This document shows, one piece after another, positions 7,585 to 15,901 of a DNA stretch of 37,639 nt. The stretch's first letter is position 1, and the number at the start of each line of letters is the position of its first letter. Made by a program: the position numbers and the translations under genes. The notes beneath the pieces were generated by a model. The model made no database searches. It was not told the origin of the DNA and was given only the letters and a program-made list of their open reading frames with translations. The stretch is taken from the IMG/VR virus record IMGVR_UViG_3300009285_007532, positions 1 to 37,639 of that record. One strand, written 5' to 3'. This DNA is from a virus.

Positions 7585-8499
7585 ATGAATACTTATCGAG
7601 GCGAAGGTAAACTTATTAGGTGGTACAACGGAACCGGTTTGGCTGTTTCATCCGGCGCCGTCGTCAATCTTGGCGGCGTTTATGGTATTGCTGTGACAGA
7701 CATTGCCTCAACGGCTTATGGTGCGCTGATGATCAGCGGCGTTCACAGCCTGGCAAAGTTGTCTACGGATACCTTTACCGCCGGCCAGAATCTGTACTGG
7801 GATTCGGGAAATAGTCGTTTGACCGAAACAGTGATTGCCGGTGCCCTGATCGGTGTTTCCGAGAAAATTTATGGCAACGGCACTACCACGGCCACCGTCA
7901 TTCTGAATACCGGTGCCGGCGGCGAGGGCGGTGAAACCGCGGCCAATGTCGCGGCTATGGGCGCTCAAACCCAAGATGCTGTTACCGACAATACTACTGG
8001 TACGGCAGGAACCACACTGGCCGTAGGTCCGACTGCAACCCAAGATGTTGTTACTGACAACACCACCGGGACAGCAGGAACCACGCTAGCCGTAGGTCCA
8101 ACTGCAACCCAAGGCATACTGGTTAACAGCACTGGTGGAGCGGCAGACTTGACTTTTGATGCGGTAACGCAACAGGCGGGCGGAGCCGGTGTTGAATTGA
8201 CTGATGGTGATGCGGCCAAGATCAACAACAACTTCACCGAGTGTGTTACCGAACTGAATCGGGCGAAGGCCGACATTTTGGCTCTCAATGAATGGGCTGA
8301 AGATTTGGTTGCATCTTTGGCCGCTCAAGATGCCAAAGTCAAGGCCGACATTTTGGCTCTTAACGAATGGGTTGAAGATTTGGTTGCATCTTTGGCCGCT
8401 CAAGATGCCAAGGTCAAAGTTGACGTTGCGGCTGCCAGAACTACGCTGAATGCAGAGATTGCTGCCATAAAAGCTGCTGGCCTACAAGCCTCTAGCTAA
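7585..8499 (+). CDS. Capsid decoration protein, DUF2190-like N-terminus with coiled-coil tail
   Basis: Residues 1-110 fit DUF2190-type capsid decoration proteins (short beta domain with GVYGIAVTDIAS and LYWDSGNSRLT segments), which cap and stabilise the expanded head. The rest is a low-complexity extension. It has two exact-period 23-residue repeats (69 bp, 7969-8037 and 8038-8106), a helical region with two near-identical 25-residue repeats (75 bp, 8266-8340 and 8341-8415), and an alpha-helical end. The tail may form a trimeric stalk or fibre on the head surface. The ATG at 7585 follows GAAAGGAG by six bases. Tandem duplications suggest recent length change. Confidence 0.75.
   Translation: MNTYRGEGKLIRWYNGTGLAVSSGAVVNLGGVYGIAVTDIASTAYGALMISGVHSLAKLSTDTFTAGQNLYWDSGNSRLTETVIAGALIGVSEKIYGNGTTTATVILNTGAGGEGGETAANVAAMGAQTQDAVTDNTTGTAGTTLAVGPTATQDVVTDNTTGTAGTTLAVGPTATQGILVNSTGGAADLTFDAVTQQAGGAGVELTDGDAAKINNNFTECVTELNRAKADILALNEWAEDLVASLAAQDAKVKADILALNEWVEDLVASLAAQDAKVKVDVAAARTTLNAEIAAIKAAGLQASS
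7969..8106 (+). repeat. Two tandem 69-bp coding repeats
   Basis: The unit encodes TQD(A/V)VTDNTTGTAGTTLAVGPTA and is repeated twice, with a third partial start at 8107. Differences are mostly synonymous. Confidence 0.85.
8266..8415 (+). repeat. Two tandem 75-bp coding repeats
   Basis: The unit encodes KADILALNEW(A/V)EDLVASLAAQ followed by DAKV. The copies differ at only a few bases, pointing to recent duplication of a coiled-coil module in the decoration protein. Confidence 0.85.
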
Positions 8500-8512
8500 G
8501 GGGCAATGATCC

Positions 8513-8839
8513 ATGAGCGCCTTGGCTGAGCGAATGATGGCGAAATTTAATGGTCTCGGGCAGACCGAGGATGTTGTCTATCGGCCTGCCCAAGGCTCCC
8601 CTCGCCAGATCACAGCTTTAGTTGATAGGCAAGCTCCCGAAGGAGTCATGAATAGCACCGTTTTTCCTTTACGGGTTACGGTGCTCAATGACCAATTCAA
8701 AGGCATTGATCCTGCCCAAATGGATCGTGGAACCGACAGGTTGGATGTAGCTGAACGAATAGGTGGTGAACTCAGCACACGGGCAATTCAACGAATTGTT
8801 GATCAGGATAGTGAATTTGCGACTTTGGAAGTTATTTGA
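8513..8839 (+). CDS. Head-tail joining protein (putative, lambda FII-like position)
   Basis: This 108-residue protein lies between the decoration protein and the tail block, where lambda FII and related joiners are found. It is predicted mostly beta, with a central TVLNDQFKGIDPAQMDRGTDRLDVAERIGG stretch typical of such adaptors (AEFINGxxP-like proteins bind the portal side and accept the tail). The name rests mainly on size and position. A GGGG site upstream supports the ATG at 8513. Confidence 0.55.
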   Translation: MSALAERMMAKFNGLGQTEDVVYRPAQGSPRQITALVDRQAPEGVMNSTVFPLRVTVLNDQFKGIDPAQMDRGTDRLDVAERIGGELSTRAIQRIVDQDSEFATLEVI

Positions 8840-8937
8840 TTTTACTGAACAGGAATGAGTGGTGGTACGAACGCGGAGAGATATGCGAAGATTGGTTTAA
8901 GAGGTGAAAACACGGAGGATTTGTAGGAGATTGATTT

Positions 8938-9285
8938 ATGTTCAATGGAGTGCCGCAAACTTTTATCTTATCGGTTTTGGGGTTATTTATTTTTGGAATT
9001 TTGTCTGTTTTTTCCACAGGCACGGTTGGGCAGAGCACACCGGAAGGTATGTTTTTACAATTTGGTGGTTTTGGTTTGTGCGCCTATATGGTTTTTCAGA
9101 ATTACCGGGCACAGAAGAACTCTATTGCAGAATTTGCAATACAGAGAAAGGAGTTACTTGAGGTTATTAGAATTCAACAAGCGAAGGTAGATGAGAAGGA
9201 TTTAAAACTTGAAAAGAGAGATGAGAAGTTGGAAAAGTTGCACAATGAAACCATTAATGTAATCAGGAAATGTACGAAGGTTTGA
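8938..9285 (+). CDS. Small two-helix membrane protein with coiled coil (holin candidate)
   Basis: Two hydrophobic segments (about residues 8-28 and 38-56) are followed by a highly charged coiled coil (about 60-110, KVDEKDLKLEKRDEKLEKL). The size (115 residues) and the two membrane passes fit a class II holin. The next gene is a spanin-like lipoprotein, so together they could be a lysis cassette inserted between head and tail genes. No endolysin lies nearby, so the holin call is only an inference. GTAGGAG about eight bases upstream supports the ATG at 8938. Confidence 0.5.
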   Translation: MFNGVPQTFILSVLGLFIFGILSVFSTGTVGQSTPEGMFLQFGGFGLCAYMVFQNYRAQKNSIAEFAIQRKELLEVIRIQQAKVDEKDLKLEKRDEKLEKLHNETINVIRKCTKV

Positions 9286-9340
9286 GAATAGGATTCGAAA
9301 GTGTGAAGCAGTTGATTGTCATAAGTCAAGGAGGACTAAA

Positions 9341-9991
9341 ATGAAAAAGTTATGGATTCTAATTCTATTAACTGTGTTGCTGGTGGGATGCAACGGTTTT
9401 CAATGGGGGACTTCTGAACAACGAATTGCCAATCTAGAAAAAGCAGTGGCTACTAGTCAGGCCGCTGTTGCCAATATGGACAAAGACGTGGCTACGTTGC
9501 AGGACATCATTACCCGCAGCCAAACTTATTTAGCAACTGCCGGACTGGATGCCGATACCACGGCCAAACTTACAAAGATTCTAACCGATGCCCAGAATAT
9601 TTTGGCTAATACTTTGGCTAAAAAAATGCAAGTGCAAACTGACCTTACAAGTTATCAGCAACAAATTCTGGCAGTACAATCTGGGGAGCAAGGACTTGGC
9701 CAGGAATTACAGCTGTACGGACAGGGCATCCAAAAAATTGGAGGCTATGTACCGCAGCCTATAGGCCCCTGGGTTGGTCTGGGTGGTACGGGCCTGGCAT
9801 TGATAGGCTCCATAATTGTTAGTTTGCAGAAGCTCAAGAAGAAAGACGCTACCACAACCAATATTGTGGAATCTGTCGATGCTCTGCTCAAATCTTTAAG
9901 CGAGGCTGAAGCTGCTAAGGCCAAACTAGTTCTGAAAGATTCCCAGACTCCGGAAGCCAGAGCAGTGGTGATGGAAGTGCATAATACTTGA
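9341..9991 (+). CDS. Lipoprotein with C-terminal membrane segment (spanin-like)
   Basis: The 216-residue protein starts with a signal peptide ending in a lipobox (LLVGC, Cys17), so it should be anchored in a membrane by lipid. A long coiled coil follows (about 25-125), then a membrane segment (about 143-163, PWVGLGGTGLALIGSIIVSL) and a helical charged tail of about 50 residues. A lipid anchor at one end and a transmembrane helix near the other is the layout of unimolecular spanins, which fuse inner and outer membranes at the end of lysis. The extra tail is longer than usual. GGAGG six bases upstream fixes the start. It could instead be a prophage surface protein. Confidence 0.6.
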   Translation: MKKLWILILLTVLLVGCNGFQWGTSEQRIANLEKAVATSQAAVANMDKDVATLQDIITRSQTYLATAGLDADTTAKLTKILTDAQNILANTLAKKMQVQTDLTSYQQQILAVQSGEQGLGQELQLYGQGIQKIGGYVPQPIGPWVGLGGTGLALIGSIIVSLQKLKKKDATTTNIVESVDALLKSLSEAEAAKAKLVLKDSQTPEARAVVMEVHNT

Positions 9992-10039
9992 CAGATATGA
10001 AAAAGTTATAGATGTAATGAACGATTTGCTCTCAACGAA

Positions 10040-10258
10040 TTGCTGCCGGAAAATGTTAGTTATATGCGTTTGTGTTTGCACGGCAAAGCGGCTCGAAACT
10101 GTCGGCACCAGGTTCCTTATGTCAAGGGCTTTTATGGTTGTACAAACGTAGAGAGAAATCTGCTGGAAGTGGAATGGTGCGGTAGTCGGCCTAAAGAATG
10201 TAAAGGTTGGGAACAGGCTCGTATAACTGAAATAGAAAATGGAAATACCCGTTCATAA
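10040..10258 (+). CDS. Small cysteine-containing protein (uncertain start)
   Basis: This is a frame of up to 72 residues with several Cys (CLHGKAARNC, YGCTN, EWCG, KECKGW), likely zinc or disulphide bound. It overlaps the start of the fibre gene by 20 bases, which favours a real gene. The start is unclear: TTG at 10040 or ATG at 10064. A competing frame from ATG 10017 exists but is less convincing. No function can be given. Confidence 0.45.
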   Translation: MLPENVSYMRLCLHGKAARNCRHQVPYVKGFYGCTNVERNLLEVEWCGSRPKECKGWEQARITEIENGNTRS

Positions 10259-11495
10259 CATTACCGCCGCCGAAATCGCCGCTGCTGCTACGCAGACTAT
10301 CAGTGCCAGCAACTTCACCATCCAGCATAATAACCAGCCGGTGGTGCTGATTACGCTTACTGGAACGTTTCAAACCCGTACCAGCGATGCCACTACGGCC
10401 ATTGCTGACGGGGTTAAAGACGGTCAGATATTAACTCTGGTACTCAAAGATATTGGTAACGGAAATTCAATAATAATTAAGGACAATGCTAATACTGCTC
10501 TCCGGGGAGATTGGTATAGGGCTGTCGTTGAAACTTGGTTGAAATTGTCCTGGGACCAGACGGCCTCTCAATGGATTGAAACAGGCGCAAATGACGGCAC
10601 CGGTACGGCCAGCGGCATTAATTCTCATGCTGAAGGTACGGGTACAATAGCTAGCGGTGAATCTTCTCACGCTGAAGGCAATGCCACAACGGCCAGCGGC
10701 ATTCGTTCTCATGCTGAAGGCAATCTTACAGTGGCTAGTCAGACTTCTGCTCACGCTGAAGGCGACACTACAACAGCCAGTGGTATTCGTTCCCATGCTG
10801 AAGGTACATCTACAACAGCTAATAACGAGAATGCTCATGCTGAAGGCTTATTCGGAATAGCCAGCGGTGCTGGTGCTCATGCCGAAGGTAGATATACAAC
10901 AGCTAGCGGTGAATCTGCTCATGCCGAAGGTTATGGTGCAACAGCCACTGGCACTCGTTCCCATGCCGAAGGCAACGGCACATTAGCCAACGGTTTCGGT
11001 TCTCATGCCGAAGGTGGGGCTTCTTCAACCAGGCTCATAACCTATTTGTTCGCCACGGCCTCCGGATATTTTTCAGCAGGGGGAGATGCCCAATTTACCC
11101 GTGTTGTTATGCGTCGCCAAATAACGCATAGCAGTAGTGTGGCGACTTGGTACAGTCTTTTTATTGATGGAGTTACGGCCACAGAACTATTCAAAATCCC
11201 TGCGAATACGGTTATCAATTTCAGGGTTATGATTGTTGGTAAAACAGATGACGACAGCAAACGATTTGCTTACAATATCACGGGAGCTATTGCTAGAAAT
11301 GGAGCCAATTCTACCGTGATTCTCGGAACACCAACAATAACAAATGTGTATGAGGCTGACGATACGGATTATGAAGTTCAGGCCATTGCCGATAATAACA
11401 ATGAGGCTCTTGATATACAGGTTCGAGATACTACCTTTGCAGGAGATACTGTTCGTTGGGTAGCCGTGATTGAAGCCCTTGAGGTTGGATATTGA
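10239..11495 (+). CDS. Tail fibre/spike with SHAEG repeats
   Basis: The 418-residue protein has a beta-rich N-terminal domain (about 1-120). Ten copies of a 14-residue (S/A)HAEG repeat follow, spanning about residues 130-263. The C-terminal domain (about 275-418, with the GDAQFTRVV and VRWVAVIEALEV borders) is common at the end of phage fibres. The repeats resemble the trimeric left-handed beta-roll of YadA-type heads and of phage spikes. It is therefore probably a trimeric receptor-binding or head fibre. It lies before the tail Z-U-V block rather than after the tape measure, which is unusual for a tail fibre and may mean a head or neck fibre. Confidence 0.8.
   Translation: MEIPVHNITAAEIAAAATQTISASNFTIQHNNQPVVLITLTGTFQTRTSDATTAIADGVKDGQILTLVLKDIGNGNSIIIKDNANTALRGDWYRAVVETWLKLSWDQTASQWIETGANDGTGTASGINSHAEGTGTIASGESSHAEGNATTASGIRSHAEGNLTVASQTSAHAEGDTTTASGIRSHAEGTSTTANNENAHAEGLFGIASGAGAHAEGRYTTASGESAHAEGYGATATGTRSHAEGNGTLANGFGSHAEGGASSTRLITYLFATASGYFSAGGDAQFTRVVMRRQITHSSSVATWYSLFIDGVTATELFKIPANTVINFRVMIVGKTDDDSKRFAYNITGAIARNGANSTVILGTPTITNVYEADDTDYEVQAIADNNNEALDIQVRDTTFAGDTVRWVAVIEALEVGY
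10624..11030 (+). repeat. 42-bp (14-residue) SHAEG repeats, ten units
   Basis: The period is 42 bp. Each unit begins with a Ser/Ala-His-Ala-Glu-Gly codon block (TCTCATGCTGAAGGT-like) and continues with a variable TTASG part. Third-position changes between units show the array is older than the decoration-gene duplications. Confidence 0.85.
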
Positions 11496-11506
11496 AATAG
11501 ACTTTA

Positions 11507-11552
11507 GACTTTGGGCTTTAGATGCCTACAGTCCAAAGTCCATAGCCCAAAG
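11507..11552 (+). promoter_or_regulatory. Two overlapping alternative hairpins
   Basis: The 5' segment 11507-11517 can pair either as GACTTTGG (11507-11514) with 11533-11540, or as CTTTGGGCT (11509-11517) with 11544-11552. The two hairpins exclude each other. The element lies between the fibre gene and the next gene, just before a GAAAGGAG site. Confidence 0.4.
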
Positions 11553-11574
11553 CCCGATTGAAAGGAGTAAATTG

Positions 11575-11829
11575 ATGGCTCTAACCGATGTTGCTGAAAA
11601 AACAATAACCATAGCTGACGAGACTATCGAAATCCGTAAAAAGATTTCCCAGGTAGTAAGTTTTGCGGAGATTCGGCTGGCCGAGATTCGCAGCATCGTC
11701 AAACTCCGCAGCCGCACAGCCATTGCTGCCCAACTCGGCACCGATGCTGCGGCTATGCTCACGGTCTATACCAAGCTCAAAGAGGCTATCGAAGTTGCCA
11801 AAAACATTACCGTTGAGGCTCTACCATAA
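11575..11829 (+). CDS. Small helical structural-region protein
   Basis: This protein has 84 residues, mostly amphipathic helix (KTITIADETIEIRKKISQVVSFAEIRLAEI), with no Cys and no membrane segment. A GAAAGGAG site eight bases upstream fixes the ATG at 11575. Its stop TAA shares its last base with the next ATG (TAATG). Expression should be coupled to the baseplate-like protein that follows, so a chaperone or minor structural role is possible. The family is not recognised. Confidence 0.65.
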   Translation: MALTDVAEKTITIADETIEIRKKISQVVSFAEIRLAEIRSIVKLRSRTAIAAQLGTDAAAMLTVYTKLKEAIEVAKNITVEALP

Positions 11830-13199
11830 TGGCTAATGAAATCAGAGCTACATATAACACCGGAGCAAACCTATACACCCTGGTTTTTAATGCCGCCGGC
11901 CAAGTATATTATCCTGTGGGCGGTGCTTTTGAAACTTATGGCACAGGCGGACATGTACAAGACGATTATGATATTGTCTTATCCGAAGTAGGAACCACTG
12001 GACAATATCGAGGCACGTTCCCTGTAGTAGCTGCCGGAGTTTATAGTGTTGTAATGTTTTTGAGAATTGGGGCCTCTCCCGCCTCTACGGATACCATCAT
12101 CGGCTCGACAGGCGAAATGCACTGGGATGGTGCTGCGGAGATTGACGCCTCGGCTTTACACACTCACGAAACAACTATCGAAGGCTACACGGATATTCTG
12201 GACGATGCGACCAACGGCAACGCCGCTATCAAGGCCGAGGTGGAAGGCATTGGTGGAGTAGCTATGCGAGGCACAGATGGCGCGGCCTTGGCTACGGTTT
12301 GCACTGAAGCTCGTCTGGCAGAACTGGACGCGGGAACGCCTGGTAAGGCTGCTGCTGAAATTGATATTATGAAAGTGGACGTTGCGGGCTTAGATGGGGC
12401 GGCTATGCGAGGCACAGACAATGCTGCTCTAGCCAGTGTGTGTACTGAAATCAGACTCGGCAAGCTCGATGCTACTATCTCCAGCCGCAGCACGCCCGCC
12501 GAGATAACCACCGCCGAAGGTAACATACGCGGGGCGGATAGCGATACGCTTAAGACGCTCAGCGACCAGGCGGACTTGCAAGGCACGCTGGCCAACCAGA
12601 CTACGCTCCTGGCTCGCATAGGCGCGTTTACCGTTACGGGCGCAAATACCATATTTGGATTCCTCAAGGGCCTGATGAGCAAGGCGGCCAGCACACCGTC
12701 TGACGTGGGCGGTACATTCAGCGCGGCTACTGACTCGACAGAAGCGATCCAAGAGAAATTAGCTACTGTGGAGACCTATGTACAGCGGATCGGCACAGCC
12801 AGCGTCAACGTAGTGGCTCCTGTGGCCAGCGACGGGGACATTACCATTATCCAGGGTGATGATTATCTGGATGCTGATAGCCGGGCTCTGGAATGGCAGA
12901 ACGAGAACTGGACTACCCCCAGTTTGGTAGGGGCCACGGGCAAACTTCGCTTGGTGGTGCAAGAAGATTATGACGTGGGCGACAACACAAAGGACCTCGA
13001 AGTCAGCGTCGCGGTTTCTATGGATGGCACCACTGCAGTTTTCAAGGTCGATCTAACCGCAGCCCAGACGGCGGCTCTGGCTGGGAGTCCCCCGGGCGAT
13101 AAATACAATTACACCTATCAGCTCCAGGTAATCACTTCCGGCGGCAAAAAGCTGACCATCGCTATTGGTAGTTGTTATGTGCAGCAGGAGGTGGCCTGA
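11829..13199 (+). CDS. Baseplate/fibre-like structural protein with internal repeats
   Basis: The 456-residue protein has a beta-sandwich N-terminal domain (about 1-100, RATYNTGANLYTLVFNAAGQ). A helical middle follows with two AMRGTD.AAL repeats (about 145 and 190), a pattern common in phage fibres and baseplate proteins. Residues about 335-456 form a C-terminal beta domain (IIQGDDYLDAD...ATGKLRLVV) resembling the BppU-type upper-baseplate domain. It may present fibres or bind the fibre encoded upstream. Coupling to the previous gene is shown by the TAATG overlap. Confidence 0.6.
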   Translation: MANEIRATYNTGANLYTLVFNAAGQVYYPVGGAFETYGTGGHVQDDYDIVLSEVGTTGQYRGTFPVVAAGVYSVVMFLRIGASPASTDTIIGSTGEMHWDGAAEIDASALHTHETTIEGYTDILDDATNGNAAIKAEVEGIGGVAMRGTDGAALATVCTEARLAELDAGTPGKAAAEIDIMKVDVAGLDGAAMRGTDNAALASVCTEIRLGKLDATISSRSTPAEITTAEGNIRGADSDTLKTLSDQADLQGTLANQTTLLARIGAFTVTGANTIFGFLKGLMSKAASTPSDVGGTFSAATDSTEAIQEKLATVETYVQRIGTASVNVVAPVASDGDITIIQGDDYLDADSRALEWQNENWTTPSLVGATGKLRLVVQEDYDVGDNTKDLEVSVAVSMDGTTAVFKVDLTAAQTAALAGSPPGDKYNYTYQLQVITSGGKKLTIAIGSCYVQQEVA

Positions 13200-13200
13200 G

Positions 13201-13806
13201 ATGATTGAGATTACGGTCAATCGCCGGCAGATGCGAGAGCTCAAGGCTTTTTTCGCCGAGGCCCCAAGAGAACTGCAGACTGTTCTTAGCAGAGCAATCA
13301 ACAAAGTTGGGGTAACTGCGAGAAAGAGAATCATTGATATTATAGCTCAGCAGATTGCTGTAAAAAAAAGTGATTTACGGAACAGAAATGTTACTTTGCG
13401 GAGGGCTACTTATCGTGATTTGATGGCCAATATAGTTATCAGTGGCCGGCGAATTCCTATATTTAACTTTGGAGCCAGGCAAACAAAGAAGGGAGTAACG
13501 TATCGTATAAGTCGCAGTGGTGGCCGAAAAACAGCGCTAGGCGCTTTTATGGAGTCTTATGCGAGCGGAACTCCGATACAAATGAGAAGCGGACACCGTG
13601 GAGTGTTTCGGCGCAGGCAGCTCGAGGGACATGAGCTTGCTCGATTGCCAATTGAAGAAATATTTGGCCCATCCGTACCTGTAGCAGCAGAGAATATATC
13701 CGCACTGACTGAGGCCTCCCTGAATAACGTCATCGGCTCGCGGCTCGAAAAAGAGATAACTACCCAGGTAGGCGTGATACTCCAGAGACATCGGAGGTCT
13801 GCATAA
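13201..13806 (+). CDS. Minor tail protein Z family (gpZ-like)
   Basis: This 201-residue basic protein fits the prophage minor tail protein Z family, which helps finish the tail end that joins the head. Visible hallmarks are an N-terminal helix pair with ELQTVLSRAINKVGVTARKR, the NVTLRRA segment, an arginine-rich GVFRRR loop and a late IEEIFGPSVP segment. The start at 13201 follows AGGAGG by about nine bases. It opens the lambda-type order Z-U-V-G-T-H in this window. Confidence 0.8.
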   Translation: MIEITVNRRQMRELKAFFAEAPRELQTVLSRAINKVGVTARKRIIDIIAQQIAVKKSDLRNRNVTLRRATYRDLMANIVISGRRIPIFNFGARQTKKGVTYRISRSGGRKTALGAFMESYASGTPIQMRSGHRGVFRRRQLEGHELARLPIEEIFGPSVPVAAENISALTEASLNNVIGSRLEKEITTQVGVILQRHRRSA

Positions 13807-13807
13807 A

Positions 13808-14284
13808 ATGGCCGAATCAATTATCGAACAGATCGCTCAAGCCATCGTCACCAAGCTGAAGACGATTACCGCAGCCAACGGTTATGCGAATACCGTCTCG
13901 GAAGTAGTGAGGCCCCGGCGTACTGGAGAAAATTTTCACCCTGCGGATAAGGGTATTTCCGTCTTGCAGGATAACGCCGAGCGGGAGACGAGCGAGGATA
14001 TAGTCGGCAACCCGCCGGCTATCGGCTGGCGTCAGCCATTCACTATTGATTTATTTTTAAGACATAGCGAAAAGAATACGGTGCCTATGGATCAGGCCTT
14101 GAATAGCTTTATTGCCGATGTCCAAAAGGCTCTGATGGCTGATGTTCAGTGGGGCGGACTGGCTATTCGTAGTGATCTCGGTTCTGTCGACTATGCCGAG
14201 CCTAGCAGAGGCTTTGAGGGCGCTACTGTTTGGATCGAGGTAATTTATCGGGTTGCTGAAAACGATCCCTACCTGAGAATCTAA
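13808..14284 (+). CDS. Tail terminator/minor tail protein U-like
   Basis: This 158-residue alpha/beta protein lies directly after gpZ, with a single base between stop and start. Lambda U occupies the same place and forms the ring ending tail-tube growth. It has an N-terminal helix (IIEQIAQAIVTKLKTI), a central QPFTIDLFLRH strand and a final beta strand (WIEVIYRVAENDP), consistent with the gpU fold. Identification is by position and fold pattern. Confidence 0.6.
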   Translation: MAESIIEQIAQAIVTKLKTITAANGYANTVSEVVRPRRTGENFHPADKGISVLQDNAERETSEDIVGNPPAIGWRQPFTIDLFLRHSEKNTVPMDQALNSFIADVQKALMADVQWGGLAIRSDLGSVDYAEPSRGFEGATVWIEVIYRVAENDPYLRI

Positions 14285-14294
14285 GGAGTGAAAA

Positions 14295-14816
14295 ATGTCA
14301 GTTTCACGCATATACGGCGATTTTACTTTTCTAGGTACGGTAACTTTTATCGGCTCGCTCGTTCTACCGGATGGAACAGTCGACAATGACGCGATAGCTG
14401 CTGGGGCGGCTATCGTAACCAGTAAGATGATACATCGATATGCTATTCATTATAAACAGGACGATGGGACTGACGTGGTCGCAGCTATTGTACCGATTCA
14501 CACGGTTCGCGGAGCAACGGCTACAATTCTGGCTATCGAAGTTGCCTGTGTTGATTCTCCCAGCGGTGGCGATAAGGCCTTCACAGTCGATCTTAAAAAG
14601 GCGGATCAAGATGTACCGACTCCGGCAACCGTCCTCAGCGGAGTTATTAATTACAGTAGCACCCAAGCCGACTGTGAGGTCGAAACCGGCACCATCAGCT
14701 CCTCCAGTTTGGTGGCCGGAGATAGCCTACTGGCCGTGATAGCTGTCAGTGGATCGACAGGTGTTCAGGGGCAAGGTCTGATTGTAACGGTTTGGGTCGA
14801 TGAAACTCCGTCATAA
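14295..14816 (+). CDS. Virion-associated beta protein, unknown
   Basis: This 173-residue protein is rich in beta strands and has no membrane segment. Its N-terminal part (FTFLGTVTFIGSLVLPDGTV) resembles attachment modules of phage structural proteins. The remainder looks like a beta-sandwich (AIHYKQDDGTDVVAAIVPIHTVRG). It sits between the U-like and tail-tube genes, so a tail decoration role is plausible. GGAG seven bases upstream supports the start. Confidence 0.6.
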   Translation: MSVSRIYGDFTFLGTVTFIGSLVLPDGTVDNDAIAAGAAIVTSKMIHRYAIHYKQDDGTDVVAAIVPIHTVRGATATILAIEVACVDSPSGGDKAFTVDLKKADQDVPTPATVLSGVINYSSTQADCEVETGTISSSSLVAGDSLLAVIAVSGSTGVQGQGLIVTVWVDETPS

Positions 14817-14848
14817 AGAAGGCATAATTTTATTGAAAGGAAACAAAA

Positions 14849-15811
14849 ATGGCAAATGCGGCAACAAAACTCGGTAGAGTTAAAGTTTTACAAGTGTCGC
14901 TGGAAACAGAAAAGGGTACATTGGTAGCCGGAGCTACCCATGTTTTGGCTTTTGAGCCGGTTATGCAATTGACTGATAGTACGCAATCACGAGAACCTTC
15001 GGGCGCAGCTTTGGGTCATTTCCCTGCTGTTTCCGGAGAACGAGTTGGAACCTGTACTTTCCGAACCGAATTGCGCGCTGTTTCCGGCGCTGCCACGGCA
15101 GCCATAGACGCGGGGTTGGCCATTCTTTTGCAAGCTTGTGGTTTTGGCTTAACTGCTGGGCCTCCGAATGTTTTCGCGCCGGTAAGTTCCGTCGCCGCTA
15201 TGAAAACTATTACTATCGGTATGCACGAAGGCGGCGGGGATAATCCAAACAGCATGTATAAGCAACTGCATGGTTGTATGGGTAACGTACGGATCAGCGG
15301 TGAATTCGGCAAGCCGGTTTTTTTTGAATTTGATTTTAGCGGAGTATGGAATCCACCTACCACGGTTGCTGTGCCGACAGCTACCATAAATACCCAATTG
15401 CCTATCAGAGCAGCCGCGGTTACTTTCACCATCGGTTCTTACAATCCTCTGATTTCTACTTTCAATTTGGACATGGGCAACAAAATCACACCGGTGGAAG
15501 ATATTCAAAAAGCCCAGGGAGTGACTTTTTATGTGATCACTGGACGTGATCCGGTGATCACCATGGATGCCTTGGCTGAATTAATTGCTTACTATGACGC
15601 TTATGGATTATGGTTGGTTGGAACTGAAGCCGCCTTGAGCATGGCTTTTACTAATGGCACTCGTGGTCTGACCCTGGCTGCTCCTAAGTTACAGCATCGG
15701 GCACCGCAAGAAGGCGATCGGGACGGTAAATTGACTGAGGAGATCACGGCCCAATTGAATGTAAGCGATCATGACACCGGCAATGACGAGCTGACCTTGA
15801 CGGCAACTTAA
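14849..15811 (+). CDS. Major tail tube protein (V-like)
   Basis: The protein has 320 residues. It begins with a GRVKVLQVSLETEKGT strand pair followed by a long beta-rich region, as in siphovirus tube subunits. An immunoglobulin-like or extra C-terminal part is possible. It sits between the U-like gene and the chaperone pair, exactly as lambda V. The many copies needed agree with the GAAAGGAA ribosome site seven bases upstream. It should form the hexameric rings through which DNA passes. Confidence 0.75.
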   Translation: MANAATKLGRVKVLQVSLETEKGTLVAGATHVLAFEPVMQLTDSTQSREPSGAALGHFPAVSGERVGTCTFRTELRAVSGAATAAIDAGLAILLQACGFGLTAGPPNVFAPVSSVAAMKTITIGMHEGGGDNPNSMYKQLHGCMGNVRISGEFGKPVFFEFDFSGVWNPPTTVAVPTATINTQLPIRAAAVTFTIGSYNPLISTFNLDMGNKITPVEDIQKAQGVTFYVITGRDPVITMDALAELIAYYDAYGLWLVGTEAALSMAFTNGTRGLTLAAPKLQHRAPQEGDRDGKLTEEITAQLNVSDHDTGNDELTLTAT

Positions 15812-15856
15812 TCATCCTGATGCAGTTACTTATTCTGTTAGGCTCTGAAAGATGAA

Positions 15857-15894
15857 CTCGTCAGGGCGTAGGCCCTGCCATAGCATGAAAGGAG
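15857..15894 (+). promoter_or_regulatory. Conserved leader hairpin, copy 2
   Basis: CTCGTCAGGGCGTAG...CCCTGCC...TAGCATGAAAGGAG repeats the leader found at 7540. Here the hairpin CAGGGC/GCCCTG has six Watson-Crick pairs and a four-base loop. It ends in the ribosome site of the GTG-start gene at 15902. Confidence 0.55.
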
Positions 15895-15901
15895 AATGAC
15901 T

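Noticed and set aside
8855-8923. 22-codon frame after an AGGA upstream of the membrane protein gene
   Set aside because: Too short to judge, ribosome site overlaps the start, and no conservation can be checked here.
10624-11030. CRISPR-like regular repeats
   Set aside because: The 42-bp periodicity is in frame and encodes a 14-residue protein motif inside the fibre gene; there are no unique spacers.
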